From positions 2,794,033 to 2,858,032 of the forward strand of contig ML679973.1 in NCBI GenBank assembly GCA_007922225.1: a stretch of DNA of 64,000 nt. The letters are read 5' to 3'. The translations under genes were made by a program, and so were the position numbers. This document shows, piece after piece, positions 59,801 through 64,000 of this stretch. The DNA comes from Emydura subglobosa. Its lineage: Eukaryota; Chordata; Testudines; Chelidae. The stretch's first letter is position 1; the number at the start of each line of letters is the position of its first letter. A model generated the notes under the pieces. That model ran no database searches. It was given only the letters and a program-made list of their open reading frames with translations, and had not been told where the DNA came from.

Positions 59801-61417
59801 GACAGTGCTGTGCAGACAGGCACCAAGGACAAGAACGAAGGGGAAGGAAGCCAGGGGACTCTGCAGGAGGTGGACGTCTCGGAGCTGAGAGACACAAACA
59901 CAGGACTTAACGGAGAGAAGGTGGCCACTCTGCTGTCCCTCCCCAAAGACCCTCTCATCCACCACAAAGGCTTTGGTTATTCCATTACATTTCTCATCAA
60001 CCCCAAGGGGCCTTCGTTGACCTGCTGCCAGGTAAGTGAGAATCAGGGGAGCAAATAGCTACTATCAGACACGTCTGGCCAAGCTCAGATACAGCCATAT
60101 CCCTGATTTAGCTGGGTTCTGGGCTATCCCCCTGGTAGACAGAAAGATTTAGACTGCTCCTGCCCCCACCCTGCACACCAAGCTTGCTCCACACACCACT
60201 ACCCACAGGCCTGTGCCTCAGCCGCCCCACCTCCCTATGCTCTTCACCTCCCAGCCGCATCGCCTCACCTCCACACATGCTCCTGGTCGGAGTCCCCTGG
60301 CAGAGTTCAACAGCTGCTGGTAAGCAAGGCACAGACAGACCTTGTTATCAAGCTCATAGAGGCATGCCTGGGCGTTCAGTACTCGGGTGATGATCCCCTG
60401 GAGCAGGAGGGGAGAGAGAGGCTGTGAATTTACAAAGAGTGCAGAGGGGGCTGGAGTACTGGGGCCTAGAGGGAAAAGTGATCCCATAGTGCAGACGGCA
60501 CTCATGGGCCCTGCAGGGCAGGAGCTGAGACATGGTCTCTGAAAGCAGGAATGGGTGCAGATGAGGGATAAGTCCTTACCACGTAGGACAGGATCTTGGA
60601 CTCTTTGGCTGGCACTGGCCACTTATCTGTCAACTCCAGGGGGCTGCTGAGCTGCAGAGAGGCCGCAGGGGAAACTGGCTGACTGGATCCTCCCTGCCAG
60701 GTAATTTCCAGAGGCTGCTCCTTCACCTGCTCTGCACAGTAGGGTAGGATGCACGAGGAGAAGCTGCTGACGAATACCTTCTGCCCAGATGCCTTCAGGC
60801 CAGACACACACAATACTGTCAGCACGTAGCGATGGCCCAACTGGAGCACGTGGTGCCAAGCTAGCTGGTGAGGTTTCTAGAGCAGAGAAACCAGAGTCAA
60901 CAACTGCATCAGCCGCACTGGAGAAGAACCTTCCCTGCAGCCAGCGCGTCCCTGGAGTGCAGTCCAACATCTTCCCAGCCCTCTGGGCTGCCTCACGCTC
61001 CAGCACAAGCCCCTGAATCCTGCTAGGGCACCGCAGCTGTGCATCACCTTCACGGTGGCTGCATTTCTGCAGGCTGCAGTGATCCTGCTGAGCAGTTTAG
61101 CTGGTGCTATGGGACCCTTTGGGATGGAAGGTATCAGACATATAAAGTCATTGTGAACAACGAAAGGGATAAATAAGAGCCCGATGGGAAAGGCTGGCCT
61201 CGTGGCAGGGTCTGACCAGCACCAGCACAGAGATACAGATGGCAAGTTGTGGGCAAAGCCCAACGGACTCACCTGCACCAGCACTGGGACACAGGCAGCA
61301 GAGGTGAAGCACTTCAGAAAGAGGAAAAAGAACGTCTTGTGGTGGATGCACAGGAGGCTGCTGAGTCTGGCCAGCTCACCCGCCACGTTCAGCTTTGTTC
61401 TTTTCTTATACTGAGCC
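38721..61417 (-). CDS. CTC1: CTC1 (CST telomere replication complex component 1), 20 exons visible, N-terminus beyond window
   Basis: CTC1 is the large OB-fold subunit of the CTC1-STN1-TEN1 complex, which binds single-stranded telomeric DNA and brings in polymerase alpha-primase. Twenty - strand exons run from 61417 to the TGA at 38723-38721. They total 3,250 nt; after one split base this is exactly 1,083 codons, with no frameshift or stop. Landmark segments in order: LNVAGELARLSSLL; LYELDNKVCLCLAYQQLL; LRDVHLLQS; LGLPLYLW; HHEILAERHRCPLQQ; ELNRRLAWS; VLLGVLRASS; LVVERYLQSDFPSWE; YVQFFFEDVRIL; RRWFPFLHPDGLYQLI; YVAVAYLDYLWGLLPGAKI; WICSICSSIF; ILVEDGTGEALVQCRN; LDRKPSKIP. The human protein has 1,217 residues, so about 200 N-terminal residues should lie right of 61.4 kb. 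The CxxC pair plus GRCSRHSPPC may be a zinc-binding element of the C-terminal OB fold (inference). Confidence 0.96.
38885..41284 (-). other. CTC1 last intron
   Basis: 2.4 kb. An LTR-like element in the opposite orientation occupies about 40.08-40.82 kb. The rest, including a repetitive GCAGCAC-rich stretch at 39.24-39.40 kb, shows no recognisable feature. Confidence 0.5.
40083..40820 (+). mobile_element. LTR-like element with poly(A) signal
   Basis: Starts TGTGACACGCTGTACCCCA and ends near TCGCTTAGCGTGACA, with TG/CA ends. AATAAA lies at 40749-40754, followed by a T-rich stretch, as in retroviral-type LTR 3' ends. A repeated motif (CACCCTTACRGTGT) occurs near the start. No internal retroviral genes are present. 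No clear target duplication was found. Confidence 0.5.
41285..41411 (-). CDS. CTC1: CTC1 exon s
   Basis: 127 nt: CVEEPEDLVTCYLRSLCRSR, RPILLTFSLDRKPSKIPQP. Acceptor TTCCTCAG, donor GTGAGT. Confidence 0.95.
41534..41699 (-). CDS. CTC1: CTC1 exon r
   Basis: 166 nt: ILVEDGTGEALVQCRNQQVA, VLGLSPVEWKALQSHV and IQHGG. This is the most diagnostic CTC1 exon in the window. Acceptor GCCGCAG, donor GTAAGT. Confidence 0.97.
41949..42013 (-). CDS. CTC1: CTC1 exon q
   Basis: 65 nt: GRCSRHSPPCPSHTGVSQAS. The C-x6-C spacing could pair with the CxxC of the preceding exon. Acceptor CCTTCAG, donor GTAAGT. Confidence 0.92.
42578..42755 (-). CDS. CTC1: CTC1 exon p
   Basis: 178 nt. Of the three open frames, phase selects PAGTAFKSSAATAPT, VFLSNLLLQPCN, GQILCHLSCVLALSLQW and ICSICSSIFRE. 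This matches the conserved region with a CxxC pair. Acceptor TCTTCCAG, donor GTACCA. Confidence 0.94.
42833..42919 (-). CDS. CTC1: CTC1 exon o
   Basis: 87 nt: FHNVYCTYIASSCISILAPP then GLLLSS. Acceptor ACGTTGCAG, donor GTGAGT. Confidence 0.92.
43240..43405 (-). CDS. CTC1: CTC1 exon n
   Basis: 166 nt: GSLLACDHSVKLSVS, LDVYVAVAYLDYLWGLLPGA and FQNLQRKIS. Matches an OB-fold strand pattern near the C-terminus. Acceptor TGTTTAG, donor GTACCT. Confidence 0.94.
43710..43740. repeat. CA dinucleotide-rich stretches in a CTC1 intron
   Basis: Short ACACACAC runs occur here and near 43,865 and 43,920. They are unremarkable microsatellite seeds. Confidence 0.6.
43987..44096 (-). CDS. CTC1: CTC1 exon m
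   Basis: 110 nt: FTASLVSFSGEVVERTLCAS and CSKRRQK. Matches the conserved DSLVSFSAEIxxRTLC block. Acceptor GCTCTCAG, donor GTCAGC. Confidence 0.92.
44097..45740 (-). other. CTC1 intron
   Basis: Holds only the 61-bp tandem repeat; 44.4-45.7 kb shows nothing recognisable. Confidence 0.5.
44249..44370. repeat. Two tandem 61-bp units
   Basis: CTGCCCCGGGAC starts at 44249 and again at 44310. The two 61-bp units differ at only a few positions (for example GCCGACGCCGCGA against GCCAACGCCACGA). The start of a third copy (CTGCCGCAGG) follows at 44371. Confidence 0.85.
45741..45811 (-). CDS. CTC1: CTC1 exon l
   Basis: 71 nt: RVPGSVLAGMGQTIFSIPEL then VSN plus two bases. Acceptor TTTTCTAG, donor GTATGT. 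Sequence is weakly conserved, but splice sites and phase link it exactly to its neighbours. Confidence 0.82.
46142..46285 (-). CDS. CTC1: CTC1 exon k
   Basis: 144 nt, 48 codons: DFGVFERPSLSPLQGR, CCPSCLLVSDTW and SCLAQSQ. Acceptor CTCACAG, donor GTATAC. Conservation with mammals is moderate; phase fit supports it. Confidence 0.87.
46863..46952 (-). CDS. CTC1: CTC1 exon j
   Basis: 90 nt, 30 codons: VLLLFMGRSRRWFPFLHPDG and YQLIVPQCS. Acceptor TTCCAG, donor GTAAGG. Confidence 0.95.
47369..47831 (-). CDS. CTC1: CTC1 exon i (largest)
   Basis: 463 nt. Starts with the base that completes Arg, then LYVQFFFEDVRIL. A Ser/Glu-rich low-conservation linker follows, then SRLFLVTQKEGLMSRNYL. Ends phase 0 at EAQQS before GTAAGG. 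Confidence 0.94.
48452..48780. repeat. Left end of the DIRS element, a large imperfect palindrome
   Basis: GAAGGTTACTCACC at 48452 pairs with GGTGAGTAACCTTC ending 48780. The pairing continues inward through GATGTGTCCCCCTGTGGGTG (about 48,491) and its complement (about 48,711-48,731). A further copy of the terminal sequence (GTGTCCTTGTGGGTGCTCC) follows at about 48,788. Confidence 0.8.
49090..49668 (-). pseudogene. DIRS tyrosine recombinase remnant
   Basis: Reads SSLKVHLAAILFFHNKVNG, FTHPTVKRFITGIQ, LWDLNLILRTITK, LSMKVYFLVARHVGEIGVL. The last segment aligns with the box-I region of DIRS recombinases (family pattern SxRRVGEI); here the Arg/Ser block is damaged. Confidence 0.75.
50190..50800 (-). 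pseudogene. DIRS RNase H remnant
   Basis: Contains LVMIITDASLLRWEHI, corresponding to the TDAS motif of RNase H domains in DIRS elements, followed by a broken downstream segment. Confidence 0.7.
50802..51508 (-). pseudogene. DIRS reverse transcriptase remnant
   Basis: Fragments in more than one frame read KGFYSDYFLIQKKNGRWRPL (RT fingers) and ITIFPYLDDCLLKG, with the catalytic YLDD. This is the form seen in DIRS-like RTs. Frameshifts separate the pieces. Confidence 0.8.
52590..52859 (-). pseudogene. DIRS gag-like remnant
   Basis: Open stretch of 89 codons containing CVHCLGESRVPQKCIHC, a Cys-rich knuckle-like motif, in the position expected for gag. No wider similarity can be claimed. Confidence 0.45.
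53050..53268. repeat. Right inverted terminal repeat of the DIRS element
   Basis: The reverse complement runs GTGTCCCTGTGGGTGCTCCA, TTTAGGTGTCGG, CTCGCGTCCCTTGATCAGAG and ATTTTACAGCAG. It matches 48500-48575 on the + strand. Confidence 0.8.
53650..53764 (-). CDS. CTC1: CTC1 exon h, with GC 5' splice site
   Basis: 115 nt. Encodes SLLQVETYQLVVERYLQ and DFPSWEQLL. The frame and next exon require the exon to end at ACAAG, followed by GCAAGT, so the donor is GC with otherwise perfect consensus. The nearby GT (after GGCAA) would break the frame. Confidence 0.9.
53953..54079 (-). CDS. CTC1: CTC1 exon g
   Basis: 127 nt. Starts VLLGVLRASSSSSSLQLRD after TTTGCAG and ends in phase 1 at ADTALI before GTGCGG. 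Confidence 0.93.
54362..54562 (-). CDS. CTC1: CTC1 exon f
   Basis: 201 nt, 67 codons. Starts YQSLEPPCQAPP after CATTTAG and contains ELNRRLAWSYETF. Ends at PRM before GTACGT. Confidence 0.93.
54650..54824 (-). CDS. CTC1: CTC1 exon e
   Basis: 175 nt after a 4.8-kb intron. Encodes FCCFIGRRRLLIRS and HHEILAERHRCPLQQ, the latter a strongly conserved CTC1 motif. Ends phase 0 before GTGGGG. Confidence 0.92.
54893..55190. mobile_element. CpG-rich MITE with an internal 18-bp hairpin
   Basis: Starts GAGACCACGTCTACACTTGC and ends GTCTAGACATAGCCCGAGAC, degraded inverted partners. Inside, 54934-54951 and 54957-54974 form an 18-bp inverted repeat with one mismatch and a 5-base loop. Member of, or close to, the TTGTCTACACT family. 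Confidence 0.7.
55191..56020. repeat. Unclassified dispersed repeat, copy 1
   Basis: Shares, in the same order and orientation, many blocks with 61.61-62.20 kb: GAGTTAC.TTGTTACC, CCAGCAG.TTG.TAGCCAC, CTGCCAGCCC, GGTGCATCCCA and ATATCCAGC. It also shares the A-rich GGAAACAGAAATGG/ATAGAAACAAGAGTG block and AATGGTC/AATAGTC. Possibly part of an LTR or other retroelement. Confidence 0.6.
56700..56985 (+). mobile_element. CR1 LINE 3' end
   Basis: Sense-strand CR1 tail: GGATGTCTTTCTAAAAGATA, TGCAGGAATCACTGGGTGA, CAGGAGGTTTCAATAGATGA, ATGATCCCTTCTGGCCTTAA, ending with TGTGGATCTATAAATC. Confidence 0.85.
57829..57838. other. Assembly gap (10 N)
   Basis: Ten unknown bases directly before a pentanucleotide microsatellite. 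The true length is unknown. Confidence 0.99.
57839..57888. repeat. (TGTGC)n microsatellite
   Basis: About ten perfect TGTGC units. The array is cut by the gap on its left, so its full size is not known. Confidence 0.95.
57990..58260 (+). mobile_element. LTR-like GC-rich segment
   Basis: AGTAGCCCAGGGGAAGACAG, GGGCCCCTGGGCTGGGACCC and GGTGGGCCCGGGTCCCTACC resemble the 3' half of the LTR-like element at 36.6-36.8 kb. Boundaries are uncertain. Confidence 0.35.
58690..58815 (+). mobile_element. tRNA-derived turtle SINE fragment
   Basis: AGCCTAGGACTTGGAACAAA, TGTGTGACTGAGCAAATCAC and TCAGTTCTGTAAAATGAAGA follow the order of the conserved SINE body. Confidence 0.6.
59655..59884 (-). CDS. CTC1: CTC1 exon d
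   Basis: 230 nt. Starts LRDVHLLQS after TCTCTCAG; includes GACLHSTVLLKGFSR and LGLPLYLW. Ends two bases into an Arg codon before GTGAGG. Confidence 0.95.
60269..60397 (-). CDS. CTC1: CTC1 exon c
   Basis: 129 nt, 43 codons. Encodes GIITRVLNAQACLYELDNK and the conserved LCLAYQQLL, ending RPGACVE before GTGAGG. Confidence 0.95.
60580..60876 (-). CDS. CTC1: CTC1 exon b
   Basis: 297 nt, phase 0 at both ends. Starts KPHQLAWHHVLQLGHRYVLT after GCTCTAG and ends KILSYV before GTAAGG. It covers part of the second N-terminal OB fold. Confidence 0.92.
61273..61417 (-). CDS. CTC1: CTC1 exon a (first visible)
   Basis: 145 nt, entering with two bases owed from an upstream exon outside the window. It encodes AQYKKRTKLNVAGELARLSS and ends at VPVLVQ before GTGAGT. 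The acceptor is CCCGTAG. Confidence 0.9.
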
Positions 61418-64000
61418 CTACGGGAAAAGTTGGGGGGAGGGGAGCAAAGCGGGGAGGAGAAATGGAAGCAGAACTCAGAACTAGGCCAACAACAAAGCCA
61501 ACGCACACATGGTGCAGCATGCACTGCTCATAGAAGGAAAGGGTGCCATTGGGGTGATGGGGACCCTCCTCCTTCCTAGGGACAGAGGATGAGATTTTCA
61601 AAGACGACAAGCCACTCAACTCTGTGACATGTCTCAGGATACCCCGCACTGAGAGTTACCTTGTTACCCCCTTCCTCTAGCGAGAGGTAGCCTTGCTCAT
61701 GGTGAGCGAGCATTAGCTCCCTACCACCAGCAGCCTGGTAGCCACTCAAGCACGCTCCTCCGAAATATGCCAGCCCTGTCCTCGCCTTGCAAGTTAACAC
61801 AGGTGCATCCCAGTCTCCAAGTCTCTTTGAATGTTATATCCAGCCAGACCCTGACACTGGCTACTTACAGAAATCCTTGATCATCTGCCTCCAAAAGAGC
61901 AGTGTATCCCAGTTTACCTTAAATCACTGCTCTGTATAGCAGACAGCATTTGTAATAAAACGAGGTTTATTTAAGGGAGAATAGAAACAAGAGTGTATAT
62001 ACAAAACAAAATGAAATGTGAATTTGGGCACACCCTTATTAATAGTCACCTCTCCGATCACAGAAACCAGGATCTAATTTTTCATGAAAACACCCCTGAT
62101 CTCCAAGATGTTGCCTCAGTGATTGGGCGCAGACTGCCTCTCTCCATTCTCTGTTATACTGAAACAATCTTTTATCTTTATTCCTAGGCAGGGTGATCCC
62201 CCGTCTGTTGTAATGTTCCTCTTTCACCTCCACGTGTTTTGATTGTTTGCAGTTGTCAGATGGTTTTCCATTGATACGCTTGGGATGGTGCAAGGCCAGA
62301 CAAGCCTTGTACTGCATCACCAAGGGGGGTGATAACTCCCTCATGCTTGATTGGGCCATTACTGAGACAATTTTTACATCCAAGACCATAAAGTTACCTT
62401 ATTCCTTAAATACTACCCATGCACACTTCTCATAATGATTCTGAGTCCCTGTTAAGTTGTGAGCTTACTGTAGATACCTTACATGTTACCCTTCACGGAT
62501 AAACACCCTCCAAGACATGTACTTGATGTAGTGAATTTCTCAGATCTGACAAGAGCTGATTACAAAGAACAGGGGACTTTTTGCCATGGGGTCTCTGTGT
62601 CACAAACGCACACTTTCATCTGGAGCTGTGTGGCAAAATCCCCTATGTGGCTTTAAAAATCTGAAGTCATAGCATCTCAGAGAAGCAGAGCCCAGCTGAA
62701 CAAACCCTTGTGTACCCAGACAAGAGCCAGGCTTCAGCAAGATTGTTCCATCATAAATGAGAAGTTAATGGTGAGCAAGAGGGAAGGAAACTAAAGTAAA
62801 TCAAGCTCTTCCCTTCAATACTATGCAGAACTAACATTAGAGAACCATTGTGGCGCCACGGGAGTACTAAGCCTGGAACTAGAAGGGGACTGAAGGTGGC
62901 CATTGGCTCTGATTAAGGGAAGGGAGCGCTGATGGCTTACGGACAAACAGTGCACTGGATGAGAGAGCAGCTGAAAAGGGGAACAGAGGCAAAGAAAGAA
63001 GGGACCAAGTTTCTTTTCACTGACTTCCTTTTACCAGATTTTGATCTCAACTGAAATTAAAAGCAATAATCCTCCCTTGCTTCTAGGAGACAGATATAGG
63101 CAAAAAATGTTTTATTTTCATAATCAAAGACCTGGATGATGTGTTTTAGAAGAGTGATATCAGGACCCCAAAAATAAACACAACAGGTAAGAGTGATGTT
63201 AAAGACTCAAGACATCAGCAATGTGATATTAAACAAGGATAAAATGTATATAAACCCTGTATTAACAGAGATGTAGGAGGGAGCTCCTATGGCAATGTCA
63301 ATGTTTAGATTGTGTAACATTCTCTACTATAAATGACTCTTGCAATCTTTTTTCTGAAAAGCTCTCACAACTCCATTATTTGCAGCAGGCCTTTAATATT
63401 CAGCAGTGGAATAGCCTGACAGAGAAATGGCTTTTCTTGGTCCCATGAAATTCCATTCAGCCTTGGCCCAGATATAAACTGTTAAAAATCACCATTTCTT
63501 TTCTGCTGCTTACATTCCTCAGGAAAGTTCTGGCTGAATGCCAACAAACAACAAAACAGGACCCTTCTAAGGCTAGGCTTAGGCTACCACCAGAGCAGCA
63601 GCAGCACATTGTACTAGGAACACCTAGGAGCTGAGTGAGAAAGCACATAGTCCCAGTGGCCCATTCCCCCATCTGGGAGCACTAAATGAGGCAGGAACTC
63701 CTCCAGATCCCAAGGGATGTGGGAGAGAAGTGGTCAGGTTGGGGTCTCCCTCCCCATGACTGAGAGGTCCATCCCTGTTTTGAGACAACAGCCTTATGCT
63801 GCGATGTAACGTAGTTATGTTGTAGCTGAAGCGTTAGCAGCCTGCACTGCAATGATCAGTATTCAGAGTTAAGTCCTGCTGACGATGCATAATGGTGAAG
63901 GGTTGTTATAGCTGTACATAAATTGTTTTTACTTTTTACTTTAAAAAAAACAAAATAAGAAATTACATATAAAAACTGTGTTAAAAGAATGCTATTTAAG
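61418..64000 (-). other. CTC1 upstream intron up to window edge
   Basis: Holds repeat copy 2. No CTC1-like exon was found in 62.2-64.0 kb on the - strand, so the remaining N-terminal exons are expected beyond the edge. Confidence 0.5.
61610..62210. repeat. Unclassified dispersed repeat, copy 2
   Basis: Direct-orientation homologue of the sequence from 55.19 kb, diverged, with matching blocks listed there. No coding potential was seen. Confidence 0.6.

Noticed and set aside
1..64000. CRISPR arrays, operons, prophage or other prokaryotic systems
   Set aside because: The sequence is clearly vertebrate with spliced genes; repeats are transposon-derived and none has regular spacer structure.

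Overview
This window is vertebrate nuclear DNA, very probably from a turtle. The evidence is multi-exon genes with GT-AG introns and vertebrate proteins, many CR1 LINE fragments, tRNA/CORE-type SINE fragments, hAT-like MITEs, a DIRS-type (tyrosine-recombinase) retroelement, and dispersed repeats I know from testudine genomes. There is no prokaryotic gene organisation. I could not run a search; gene names rest on recognising conserved exon translations, splice sites and phase continuity.

Left (1-9.93 kb): the 3' half of TRIM45 on the + strand. Four exons encode the filamin-type repeat and the Cys/His-rich C-terminus; the RING/B-box exons lie left of the window. Middle (16.6-34.9 kb): a complete five-exon VTCN1 (B7-H4) gene on the + strand, with leader, IgV, IgC and hydrophobic tail. 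Its small exon 2 is one base short of the length that keeps the frame. Right (38.4-61.4 kb, continuing past the window): CTC1, the large subunit of the CST telomere-replication complex, on the - strand. Twenty exons are visible and their phases agree throughout; the N-terminal exons lie right of 61.4 kb.

TRIM45 and VTCN1 are head-to-tail, about 6.8 kb apart. VTCN1 and CTC1 converge, separated by about 3.5 kb of CR1, SINE and LTR-like sequence. This order differs from the human arrangement as I remember it (CTC1 on 17p; TRIM45 and VTCN1 on 1p in the opposite relative order), so it is either a sauropsid rearrangement or a misassembly. The three genes act in unrelated processes (E3 ligase signalling, T-cell co-inhibition, telomere replication) and nothing suggests they work together.

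Introns and intergenic DNA are mostly old transposon debris. The most informative pieces are the DIRS element inside a CTC1 intron that has a GC 5' splice site; a GC-rich hAT-like insertion with a clean 8-bp target duplication; two direct copies of an unclassified repeat that bracket four CTC1 exons; and several hairpin-forming MITEs. I found no tRNA or rRNA gene, CRISPR array or new multi-gene system.
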